From NCBI RefSeq assembly GCF_000597865.1, contig NZ_CP007452.1, positions 999,183 through 1,063,182 on the forward strand: a DNA stretch of 64,000 nt, written 5' to 3'. The notes below the pieces were generated by a model. The model was given only the letters and a program-made list of their open reading frames with translations. It made no database searches and was not told the origin of the DNA. This document shows, piece by piece, positions 38,993-47,265 of this stretch. Made by a program: the position numbers and the translations under genes. This DNA comes from Peptoclostridium acidaminophilum DSM 3953. Its GTDB lineage: Bacteria > Bacillota > Clostridia > Peptostreptococcales > Peptostreptococcaceae. Numbering within the stretch: the stretch's first letter is position 1; each line of letters opens with the position of its first letter.

Positions 38993-39970
38993 ATGGACTA
39001 TTCAAAGCTTACAAAAGAAGAGCTTATAAATAGAATAACCGAGCTTGAAATGCTAAACCGGGAGCTTCTGAGGGAAAAAGAAGCTGAGACAAGACTTGAC
39101 TTTGCGTGGACTGGCAATCTGGGACACTGGTACTGGAACATCCAGACCAACTCGGTCGTGTTCAATCCGCTGAAAGTTACAACACTTGGCTATACAAAGG
39201 AGGAGCTTCCGCAGAAAGTGACATATCAGTTTTTTACGGACAAGCTTCATCCTGACGACTATCAGAACGCTATGGATGCAATGCTGCTCCATATGAAAGG
39301 CAAAAAGAGCGTATATGAGGTTGAATATCGAATCCAAGCCAAGGACGGTAGCTGGAAATGGTTCTATGATCGCGGAAAGATAACTCAAAGAGACGGTGAA
39401 GGGAAGCCGTTGTTCGCCTCGGGCATAGTGTTCGACATCACCAAGAAGAAAGAGCAAGAGATAAGCTTGAAAAAGAAGAACGAAAAGCTCAGGAAAAGTG
39501 CCGAAACAGACGCCCTGACGGGCATAAGGAACAGAAGGGCCATAATGGACGAACTTGAAAGCAGGGTGCTCGAAGCCTCTATAAACAAATCCCCGCTCTC
39601 CATAGCAATATTCGACATAGACAAATTCAAGGCGATTAACGACACTAAGGGTCACGTTGTTGGAGACAAGGTCATCAACGAGGTCGCCAGCATCATAGCG
39701 AATACAATAAGGGGATTGGATTCAGCCGGAAGGTACGGAGGAGAGGAGTTCCTCGTGATACTTCCGAATACCGACAAAACAAACGCGGCAGGCGTTGCCG
39801 AAAGAATCAGGAAAAACGTCGAAAGTCATGACTTCGGCGAAGGATTCAAGGTTACAATAAGCGGCGGAGTAAAGCAGTTCCAGGGAGAAGAAAAGACAGA
39901 GCTAATAGATGGGGCTGACAAGAATCTCTACGAAGCAAAGAACGGCGGAAGAAACAAAATAGTTGTATAG
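38993..39970 (+). CDS. PAS-GGDEF diguanylate cyclase
   Basis: A 325-residue soluble signalling protein. A short coiled coil (1-35) is followed by a PAS domain (about 38-155, with WYWNIQTNSVVFNP and WKWFYDRGKITQRD), a second coiled coil, and a GGDEF domain. The active site is RYGGEEFLVIL. An RxxD inhibitory site (RGLD) lies exactly five residues before GGEEF, so c-di-GMP feedback inhibition is expected. DALTGIRNRR and FDIDKFKAIND are intact. GGAGGTG precedes the ATG. The PAS ligand is unknown. Confidence 0.92.
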   Translation: MDYSKLTKEELINRITELEMLNRELLREKEAETRLDFAWTGNLGHWYWNIQTNSVVFNPLKVTTLGYTKEELPQKVTYQFFTDKLHPDDYQNAMDAMLLHMKGKKSVYEVEYRIQAKDGSWKWFYDRGKITQRDGEGKPLFASGIVFDITKKKEQEISLKKKNEKLRKSAETDALTGIRNRRAIMDELESRVLEASINKSPLSIAIFDIDKFKAINDTKGHVVGDKVINEVASIIANTIRGLDSAGRYGGEEFLVILPNTDKTNAAGVAERIRKNVESHDFGEGFKVTISGGVKQFQGEEKTELIDGADKNLYEAKNGGRNKIVV

Positions 39971-39983
39971 GCGGCATCATGAG

Positions 39984-40016
39984 AATCCATCCGGAAACAT
40001 TCTGGGTGGATTTTTG
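39984..40016 (+). terminator. Terminator of the GGDEF gene
   Basis: AATCCATCC pairs with GGGTGGATT, followed by a T run. Confidence 0.85.
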
Positions 40017-40133
40017 TTGTCCCCTTCATGGGGACGGGTAACATAAATATATGTGGTTTACAATATTGAAAATATCTGGATTTGGATGTAATCTGTATAT
40101 AAAGACACATTGGATTTGATTGGGAGGTATGGC

Positions 40134-40454
40134 ATGAAAAAGACAGTCCACAACAAGCTTGTCAGGGACAGGATTCCTGAAATCATAGAAAAGAGCGGAA
40201 AACGAGCAGTGACGGAGATCCTTTCCGATGAAGAGTATATGGAGCTTCTAAATAAGAAGCTTATGGAGGAAGTACAGGAGTATATCGAGAGCGGAACACT
40301 AGAGGAGCTTGCAGACATAGGCGAAGTCATGCACGCAATAATGGACCTTAAGGGCATAACCATAGAGGAGTTTCAAAGGGTTAGAATGGAAAAGCTCGAG
40401 CAGAGAGGCGGCTTCAAAGAGAAGATATTGCTTAAAGAAGTCATAGAAGATTAG
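40134..40454 (+). CDS. MazG-like nucleoside triphosphate pyrophosphohydrolase
   Basis: A 106-residue all-alpha pyrophosphohydrolase related to MazG and HisE. NKLVRDRIPEIIEKSGK is the signature of the small house-cleaning group. EEVQEYIES...LEELADIGEV supplies the EExxE and ExxD metal ligands. GGGAGG sets the start at 40134. It ends 10 nt before the helicase-nuclease gene, so the pair is likely an operon. Such enzymes degrade non-canonical or phage-derived nucleotides and are often found in accessory islands. Confidence 0.85.
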   Translation: MKKTVHNKLVRDRIPEIIEKSGKRAVTEILSDEEYMELLNKKLMEEVQEYIESGTLEELADIGEVMHAIMDLKGITIEEFQRVRMEKLEQRGGFKEKILLKEVIED

Positions 40455-40464
40455 GGGTGAAAAA

Positions 40465-42750
40465 ATGCATAGTTACAAGTCAGCCGGAGGAAGCGCAGCT
40501 GAGGACTTGTTCATAGATCTGTTTTGTGACACTTTCGGCGGAGAAAAAGGAGGATATCTATACTCTCAGTATCCCTTCTACGACATATATCAGGACAGCA
40601 GGTTTGCAGATTTTGTCCTGGATAATGGGGGAAGGCGCGTAGCAATAGAGATAGACGATGCTGCAAGCCACAACAAAGCCATCATTTCTAAAGACAAGTT
40701 CCACGACGACATGCTCAAGCAAAACAGCATGGTCCATCTGGGATGGGATGTATACAGTTGGGCTGTTTGGCAGCTTCAAAACGAGCCTGACAGAGTCAAG
40801 GACGAACTGCGCGTATTCTTGGGAAACCATCCGCTTTTTAAGGAAATCCAGGACTATCTTCCAAAGCAAAGAGGCAAGAGCCTGGACGGCTCGAACCTTA
40901 AGCTAAAGGAGCACCAGAAAGCGGCTCTTGAAGCATTGAAGGCAATGAGAGATGTACATGAAACAATCGCATTGCTCCACCATGCAACAGGAACAGGAAA
41001 AACTGTCACGGCTGTTATGGACGCAAAAAGTTTAGGCGGCAGGGTGCTGTTTGTGGCTCATACGCATGAGCTTGTTATACAAGCCAGCAACACATTTCAA
41101 AAGCTATGGAAATCAGCGCCTGTTGGGTTGTATGTGGAGAGAACCAAGGAGCCAGAAGAGCACGTAGTATGCGCAAGCATACAGAGCGTGGCGCTGAACC
41201 TGGATGAATTCAGGGATGACGAGTTTGACTATCTTATTATAGATGAAGCCCATCATGCCTCGGCCGAAACATACCAGAAAGTGCTGGCTCACTTTAGACC
41301 AAAGTTCATATTGGGTCTTACTGCCACACCGGAGAGGTCGGACGACAACGACATACTTGAGATTTTTCAAAATGTGGCTCACAAGCTGGACATAAAGACG
41401 GCAGTGGAAGTGGGGGAGCTTGTGCCTATACGCTGCATCAGAATACATACCAACATAGACTTGACGAAGGTAAGGATAAATAGCTTTCTTTACAAGTCAA
41501 GGGAGCTTGAGAGCAAGATATTCGTACCGGAACGCAACGCTCTGATAGTTGCTACATGGCTTGACTATGTCAAAGGCAGGAAGACCGTGGTTTTCTGTGC
41601 CAGCGTGAAGCATGCAAACGAGATTGCAACGCTTTTTAAGGAGAACGGTATCAACGCGATTGCCGTGTCGGGGGAGATGAAAGGTTCAGAGCGCAAGGAG
41701 CAGCTGGCCAAATACGAAAACGGTGACATACAGGTGCTTTGTGCATGCGACCTCCTCAATGAGGGCTGGGACAGTCCAAAAACTGAAGTGCTTTTCATGG
41801 CCCGCCCTACAATGTCGAAAGTCCTTTACACCCAGCAGCTTGGACGAGGAATGAGGACAGCTGAAGGAAAGGAAAGCCTCATGGTGTTCGATTTTGTTGA
41901 CAACTCAGGCAGATACAACATGCCATATTCAGTGCACAGGCTTTTTCAGCTCAAGGACTATCGTCCGGGAGCATTGGCCGTAGCATCAGAAAATCAAAGG
42001 GTTGCAGAGCAGAACCTTTACTTCAGAGGGGAAAAGCCTGAGGCAATAATTGACTATCCGGTGAGCGCCACTGACTACGAGCTGGTAGACATATTCAACT
42101 GGCAGGAGGAAGCCGAGGGCATGATAAGCCAGAGCGAGTTTGTCCGCAGAGTGAGCGTCCAGAGCGAAACAATTGATGATTATGTGCGCAAGGGCAGGAT
42201 AGTGCCGGATCTTGAGGTGCCAATGAGCGAGCAACGTACATACAAGTATTTCCGGGAGGAAACCGTCGAAAAGTATGCAGAAGAATATGGATGGACAATA
42301 ATCAGCGACGACAACAGGAAGGACCTTTTCATGGATATGTGCCGCACAATGGATATGAGCTACTCATACAAGCCGGTGCTAATAAAGGCGATATTGCAGC
42401 ATGCCGATGATAAAGGCAGAGTAAAGCTTGCTGATATAGTTGAGTATTTCAGAGGCTTTTATGAAAGTCGCCGAATCCGGGGTCTTATAGTGGAAAAGAA
42501 GCGAAGCATATACGCTAAAGGCGGTTATACAGATAAAGACGTAGAACGAAATATACTCATAAATCCATTCAAGCGTTTTGAGGACATGCAGATGCTGAGA
42601 CATACAAAAACACTAGGGATAGTAGAAGTCGACAGTGCGGTATGGAAGAGGCTTACTCAAGAAGAAAAGGAAGAGCTTGAGTTAATTTGCGATAAGAAGC
42701 TTCAGGAGTATTTTGATAGGATTGTGAAAAATATAAGGGGAATGCACTAA
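40465..42750 (+). CDS. Superfamily 2 helicase with N-terminal PD-(D/E)xK-like nuclease domain
   Basis: A 761-residue protein. The N-terminus (about 1-105) resembles a Vsr/DUF559-like nuclease: D49 in RFADFVLD and E62/D64 in VAIEIDD, followed by ASHN. The helicase core has Walker A ATGTGKT (174-180), DEAH (260-263), LTATPER (about 285-291) and QQLGRGMR (457-464). The last 290 residues have no motif I recognise. It follows the MazG-like gene by 10 nt and abuts the HNH gene (stop and start are adjacent, TAAATG). The composition is that of a restriction- or repair-like machine. A defence role is inferred from neighbours. Confidence 0.87.
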   Translation: MHSYKSAGGSAAEDLFIDLFCDTFGGEKGGYLYSQYPFYDIYQDSRFADFVLDNGGRRVAIEIDDAASHNKAIISKDKFHDDMLKQNSMVHLGWDVYSWAVWQLQNEPDRVKDELRVFLGNHPLFKEIQDYLPKQRGKSLDGSNLKLKEHQKAALEALKAMRDVHETIALLHHATGTGKTVTAVMDAKSLGGRVLFVAHTHELVIQASNTFQKLWKSAPVGLYVERTKEPEEHVVCASIQSVALNLDEFRDDEFDYLIIDEAHHASAETYQKVLAHFRPKFILGLTATPERSDDNDILEIFQNVAHKLDIKTAVEVGELVPIRCIRIHTNIDLTKVRINSFLYKSRELESKIFVPERNALIVATWLDYVKGRKTVVFCASVKHANEIATLFKENGINAIAVSGEMKGSERKEQLAKYENGDIQVLCACDLLNEGWDSPKTEVLFMARPTMSKVLYTQQLGRGMRTAEGKESLMVFDFVDNSGRYNMPYSVHRLFQLKDYRPGALAVASENQRVAEQNLYFRGEKPEAIIDYPVSATDYELVDIFNWQEEAEGMISQSEFVRRVSVQSETIDDYVRKGRIVPDLEVPMSEQRTYKYFREETVEKYAEEYGWTIISDDNRKDLFMDMCRTMDMSYSYKPVLIKAILQHADDKGRVKLADIVEYFRGFYESRRIRGLIVEKKRSIYAKGGYTDKDVERNILINPFKRFEDMQMLRHTKTLGIVEVDSAVWKRLTQEEKEELELICDKKLQEYFDRIVKNIRGMH

Positions 42751-43872
42751 ATGATATGTCTACCATCAGACCAAAGCGTAAACACAAGGGTATTTGAAAG
42801 ATTGCTGGATTATAGCAATCTAACATCGAGCTACAAATTATTTTGGTTTAATGGTATCTTCCAAGAAATTATAGCGGGAAACAAATCTGTGAGTTTCAGA
42901 AGAATCGTTTGCCGTATGATTTGTGCAGCCTGGTACCCGGTAGTTCAATACAGGCTTAATCTAGGGATATGGGATAAATTGTATGACACAGTTATTGTTA
43001 TTCAAAGAAAGTATGGAATAAGTCCAAATGAAAAGCAAGAGGTGTTACTTGATTTTTTGGACAAGATTAATGATTCAGAGATAGAAAAGCTAATAAGCAA
43101 TTTATATAAATATGTACCTTATCGCTTGATTGCGCCTTTTTACGAAAATGAGTTGACCGGTTTAAAGGATGGCGTCAAGAATACCAGAATATATGAACTC
43201 TCAAGGCTTGATAATAATGCTATCTATAAGATAAGACGAAAGGAAAGCTCAATAGAGATAAACGATAACTGGTTCAATTATATTTATTGCAATCAAAATA
43301 TTGTTTACGGATGGATGAATTTTAAACTCATCTACTTTTTGCAGAAAAAAAATCCCAACGTACCCGCAATTCCATTTAAATTGAATCCTCCATATCAGCG
43401 AGATTTGAGCAAAGCTAAAAGATTTTGGAATGAAGTAAAATAATATGTACAGTTGAAGGATATATACACAAACGAGGCTTTTACTAAAGAAAATTTTAAC
43501 AGATATGGTGAATTGAGTATTGATCATTTTATTCCTTGGAGCTTTGTTTTACATGATGAATTATGGAATTTGGTGCCGACATTTAAGAATATTAATAGTT
43601 CAAAAAGTGATCGCCTGCCAAAGAAAGAATCTTATCTGAATGAATTCTGCGAAGTGCAATTTAGCGCATTTCAAATTATACGACAAAATAAAGCAATGAG
43701 CAAATTGCTTGAAGACTACATGCATTTAAATGCATCATTAGTCTATGACGTTAAAAATAATGCAAAAGGGATGACAAAGGATTCTTTTGTAAATTCATTA
43801 AAAGATACTATAATGCCGCTATATCAAATCGCGTATAATCAAGGATATGGAGTCTGGGAAAGTAAAATATAA
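42751..43872 (+). pseudogene. HNH endonuclease gene interrupted by an in-frame TAA
   Basis: A 230-codon open stretch (42751-43440) ends at TAA 43441-43443, and the same frame continues open to 43872. The second part opens with YVQLKDIYTNEAF and carries the HNH core SIDHFIPWSF, NLVPTF and NSSKSDRLP. The first part has no nuclease motif but ends in DLSKAKRFWNEVK, which reads naturally into the second. The TTG at 43453 has no ribosome site. I read this as one gene of 373 codons broken by a single nonsense codon. The region is A+T-rich compared with the helicase. Loss or suppression of the HNH subunit would affect any system with the helicase. Confidence 0.78.
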
Positions 43873-43938
43873 ACAGCATGAAATCATTTGGAAAAAAATA
43901 AGTTTTGAAATCCAGCGCATTTCAGGAGGTGAAGCCAA

Positions 43939-44790
43939 ATGAAAGCAACTGAAAATTATGTATACAAAAAAGAGGTTGATTGGTCGCTGTTAAATGAAGG
44001 GCTCACCTTGCCTGTTGAAAACCAAGTTGTGTTCGGTAGGAATATGGGGAAATTTCTTGCTCGCGGTGAGGCGAAGAATATAACGGTGTACTTAGATGGG
44101 AAGAGCTACATTGCAAGAATAATAAATCTAAACTTAAATAAAAAACATAATCGAAAGAGTGATATGTTGCAAATTAGATATTCTTCAAGTAGTGAACTTT
44201 CGAATGCATTAAAGGCGTACTTTACAAAGAGCTATCAGTATATCTCAAATAAAAGAAATCTAAGGGAGAAAAGTGATAGAAGTATAATTCGATTACCAGA
44301 GGATCACAAGGAATATTTGGCTATATATACTACTGAATATGAGGACACATACTTATTTGAAACAATTGTTGCGGAGGATATTTATCAATTGAAAGAAATT
44401 GTAAAAAACAAACAGGAATATTTGTTGGAAGCAAGCTTCAATTATGATGTGATTGATGAAAAATCAACATTATTTGAGACCGAGCGTATAATGAAAATTC
44501 GTAAGCTCAATAAAAAAATTGGCGATAACTTAAAGCTGCTTTATAACTTCAGATGTCAAATATGCGGTGAAGATGTGGGTAAAAAATACGACTCGCAAAT
44601 AGTTGAAGCCCATCATATTGAGTATTTCGTTAGAAGTCTAAATAATGATTCAAATAATCAGCTTATTGTGTGTCCTAATCATCATAGAATTATTCACTCT
44701 ACTAATGCCACATTTTATAGAAACCGGCTTGCCTATTTATACCCGAACGGAGTTCAAGAGAGGTTGGTTTTGAACAAACATCTAAGGTGA
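43939..44790 (+). CDS. HNH endonuclease with N-terminal domain of unknown type
   Basis: A 283-residue protein. The C-terminal 90 residues hold a zinc-binding HNH: CQICG, EAHHIEY, NNQLIVCPNHHRIIH. The N-terminal 190 residues (starting VDWSLLNEGLTLPVENQ) look like a separate DNA- or base-recognition module, but I cannot name it. GGAGGTGAAG precedes the ATG. The gene is A+T-rich like the interrupted HNH gene before it, which suggests joint acquisition. A restriction-type function is inferred. Confidence 0.78.
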   Translation: MKATENYVYKKEVDWSLLNEGLTLPVENQVVFGRNMGKFLARGEAKNITVYLDGKSYIARIINLNLNKKHNRKSDMLQIRYSSSSELSNALKAYFTKSYQYISNKRNLREKSDRSIIRLPEDHKEYLAIYTTEYEDTYLFETIVAEDIYQLKEIVKNKQEYLLEASFNYDVIDEKSTLFETERIMKIRKLNKKIGDNLKLLYNFRCQICGEDVGKKYDSQIVEAHHIEYFVRSLNNDSNNQLIVCPNHHRIIHSTNATFYRNRLAYLYPNGVQERLVLNKHLR

Positions 44791-44920
44791 TATTGTGTTA
44801 AAATGAAATAAAATAAGAATTATAATATAATTTGGTCGTTCATTGGCATTATGTATTTTGATTAAAATGTAGTTTAATAATGAATCGGCACAATGTTCAA
44901 ATTGAGAACGGAGGTATATT

Positions 44921-45142
44921 ATGGCAGACATCAAATATGAAATCACAGGGCAGTTCGGGAAAATATCAGAATCCTCAAAGGGTTGGACTAAGGAGCTGAA
45001 TCTTATAAGCTGGAACGACAGAGACCCTAAGTACGACATTCGTGAATGGGCGCCTGGACATGAAAAAATGGGTAAAGGTGTAACTCTTACGGCGGATGAG
45101 CTTAAAGAGCTAAAGAGACTACTTAACGAAATGGATATTTAG
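44921..45142 (+). CDS. PC4/YdbC-family ssDNA-binding protein
   Basis: A 73-residue protein of the bacterial PC4-like YdbC family. KYEITGQFGKISES, GWTKELNLISWN and PKYDIREWAPGHEKMGKG are its signature. The fold binds single-stranded DNA as a dimer. GAACGGAGG precedes the ATG. It lies 130 nt after the HNH gene in the accessory island, but the family also occurs widely as a core gene, so it need not belong to the island. Confidence 0.85.
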   Translation: MADIKYEITGQFGKISESSKGWTKELNLISWNDRDPKYDIREWAPGHEKMGKGVTLTADELKELKRLLNEMDI

Positions 45143-45147
45143 ATCTC

Positions 45148-46167
45148 ATGACGAAAAGAAAGGTAGCTGGATACAACTGCATAGGCATCGACGCCTGCAA
45201 GGGCAAATGGGTGGCAGTCTGAATATCAGACAAAGGCTTTGAAGTAGGCAAGGTTGACACCATAGGAGATGTCTGCAAATCCTATCCGGATTGCGACACA
45301 TACCTGATAGACATCCCAATAGGCCTTCCGGAAAGCCAGGATGATGCAAGGCCCGACATGCTTGTGAAAAAGGAGCTTGGCAAGAAGGGTGCCAGCATAT
45401 TCCCGGTGCCCTGCAGGCAAGCGGTGTATGCTGATGACAAGGCCAGAGCAAGGGAATTGAACATTTCCACTTTTGGGAAGAGTCTGTCGGAGCAGAGCCT
45501 TGGAATATCAAAGGCAATAAGACAGGTGGACGAATTTTTGCAGGGTAATCCGGAGTGGAAAAACAGACTGCTAGAGAGTCATCCGGAGCTTTGTTTTTCG
45601 AAGCTGAATGGAAATCAGCCGATTATGGAAAAGAAGACAACAGCAGAAGGCCATAATAAGCGGTTAGAGGTTTTAAAAAGACTCTATCCCGCTACGGACA
45701 AGGTTATAGAGAAGTTTCTGGCCGACGGACTAAACAGAAAGAAAACAGGCGACGTTGTGGATGCACTGTGCCTGGCTGTAATGGGCAGGTTGATTGCACA
45801 AAATGGCTGCAGGAGATTTCCCGAAAAGCCCATGATAGACAGCACCGGACTGATTATGCAGATAGTATACGGCGAGGAGAAGGCTATGATAGAAAAAACG
45901 GAATCAAGTAATAATGCAAATAAAGAATTTAGTATGGAAAGCAACGGGAAGCGAGAATTGAGCATAGGCAAGGAATACAGGCACTTCAAGGGCAATGAAT
46001 ATCTGGTGATGCATATAGCAAAGGATTCAGAGACATTGCAGGAGATGGTTGTGTATCAGGCTCTTTACGGAGAGCGCGGAATATGGGTGAGGCCTCTTGA
46101 GATGTTTCTTGAGCAGGTGGAGGTTGACGGTAAGAAGGTATACAGGTTCGAGGAGATTCTTGACTAG
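45148..46167 (+). pseudogene. DUF429-DUF1653 fusion with in-frame TGA at codon 25
   Basis: From ATG 45148 the frame reads GIDACKGKWVAV, then TGA (45220-45222), then ISDKGFEVGKV and on without a stop to 46167. The DUF429 domain (RNase H-like; IDIPIGLPE, CRQAVYADD, DALCLAVMGR) spans the TGA. The C-terminal 70 residues are a DUF1653 domain (YRHFKGNEYLVMHIA, VVYQALYGERGIWVRP). An ATG at 45358 could start a truncated product lacking the first strands, but it has no clear ribosome site. The simplest reading is a nonsense mutation; selenocysteine insertion is a weaker alternative because I see no standard SECIS directly after the codon. Confidence 0.75.
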
Positions 46168-46202
46168 CCGCAGACTAATGATATTTTGGAGGGATACAAA
46201 TA

Positions 46203-46619
46203 ATGGATAAGGAGCTGTTGGATAGGTTTAAGGCATTCTTAATCAAGAAAGATAATATTGTCTTTGCATATGTTTTCGGCTCCTTTGTTTCTGGAACCCA
46301 GACGAAAGATAGCGATGTGGATTTTGCTGTTTATTTGTCCAAAGTAGATATAGATGCAGCCGAATATCTTGGCATGAAGGTCGAACTTATGGACATAGCC
46401 AAGAGGGATGTCGACATAGTAATTTTGAATTCAGCTAATCCATTGGTGAAAAATGAAATCTTTGGGAGTGGTGTTCGCTTGTTTTCCAAGGATGAGGAGC
46501 TGGAGAGCGATTTTATAGTTAAATCACTTTTCGAATATGAGGATATGAAAAAATACTATAAGCTGTCATACGACACAATGATAGAAAGGCTTAGGAAGGA
46601 AGTGAGCGACAATGGTTAA
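46203..46619 (+). CDS. mntA: MntA-type nucleotidyltransferase antitoxin
   Basis: A 138-residue minimal nucleotidyltransferase. The active-site motif is FGSFVSGTQTKDSDVDFAV (GSx10DxD), with a third aspartate in RDVDIVIL. In MntA-HepT systems this enzyme adds AMP residues to a tyrosine of HepT and silences it. GGAGGG precedes the ATG, and its end overlaps hepT by 8 nt. The pairing with a HEPN gene is the main ground for the specific name. Confidence 0.87.
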   Translation: MDKELLDRFKAFLIKKDNIVFAYVFGSFVSGTQTKDSDVDFAVYLSKVDIDAAEYLGMKVELMDIAKRDVDIVILNSANPLVKNEIFGSGVRLFSKDEELESDFIVKSLFEYEDMKKYYKLSYDTMIERLRKEVSDNG

Positions 46620-47028
46620 GGCTGAAGTATTAAGAAAGCGGCTGGAGCAGATGAATGCATCGCTTAATAAGATTAAAAGATACAAGGATATCTCACTTGA
46701 TGAATTTATAAGCGATGACATAATTCAAGATGTTGTTGAATACAACCTGTTTATAGCTATAAATATGATGGCCGACATTGCTACTCACATAGTTATTGAC
46801 GAGCAGCTGGGAAGTGTCAACAGCATGGGAGATGCGTTTGAGATATTGTGTCAAAAAGGATACATCTCAAAAGAGGAAGTATCGCTCTATAAGAATATGA
46901 TTGGCTTTAGAAACATATTATCCCATGAATATGTAAAGATTAACAAAGAGCTTGTATATAGTGTCGCAAAAAACAATATAGTGGATTTTCAAAAATTCAT
47001 ACTGTTTGTTCATGAAAATTTCATGTAA
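46612..47028 (+). CDS. hepT: HepT-like HEPN toxin RNase
   Basis: A 138-residue HEPN-domain protein (DUF86). The RNase motif Rx4HxY is intact as RNILSHEY; the tyrosine is the residue modified by MntA. The rest is alpha-helical. The start overlaps mntA, as in type VII toxin-antitoxin modules. With an intact catalytic motif and an intact antitoxin the module looks functional. Confidence 0.87.
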   Translation: MVKAEVLRKRLEQMNASLNKIKRYKDISLDEFISDDIIQDVVEYNLFIAINMMADIATHIVIDEQLGSVNSMGDAFEILCQKGYISKEEVSLYKNMIGFRNILSHEYVKINKELVYSVAKNNIVDFQKFILFVHENFM

Positions 47029-47045
47029 CAGTGATTTGATTGAAA

Positions 47046-47214
47046 CTCATGCATCCTAAGATTTACAGAGATTTACAGAAAAAAGCTGAATACGACTGGA
47101 AAGTTCAATACGAGAAGGGCTCACCTGGGCGGCTACTTTGCCAAGGAAAACGGCAAGTACGACGAGTATGCGAAGGCCATGTTCAGGCGTATTTTGAAGA
47201 CAATACGAACATAG
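47046..47214 (+). pseudogene. Frameshifted gene remnant
   Basis: One frame reads MKLMHPKIYRDLQKKAEYDW and so on to about 47115. A +1 shift then gives RAHLGGYFAKENGKYDEYAK up to TAG at 47212-47214. Both parts have protein-like composition and join near an AGAAGGG stretch. I do not recognise the source protein. The 237-nt gap between hepT and the secreted protein is otherwise empty. Confidence 0.35.
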
Positions 47215-47265
47215 CATACAAGCAATGTAGATATTTATTTTTGAAGGCTGAATGGAGGGACGTCA

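Noticed and set aside
40019-40035. GTCCCC/GGGGAC hairpin
   Set aside because: Short, with no T tail, just after a better terminator; no function can be supported.
43441-43443. Stop-codon recoding at the HNH TAA
   Set aside because: TAA is not used for Sec or Pyl; nonsense mutation is the simple reading.
45217-45260. Selenocysteine insertion as a firm call for the DUF429 TGA
   Set aside because: The only clear hairpin contains the TGA itself rather than following it, and the family has no known Sec member; kept as a low-probability option only.
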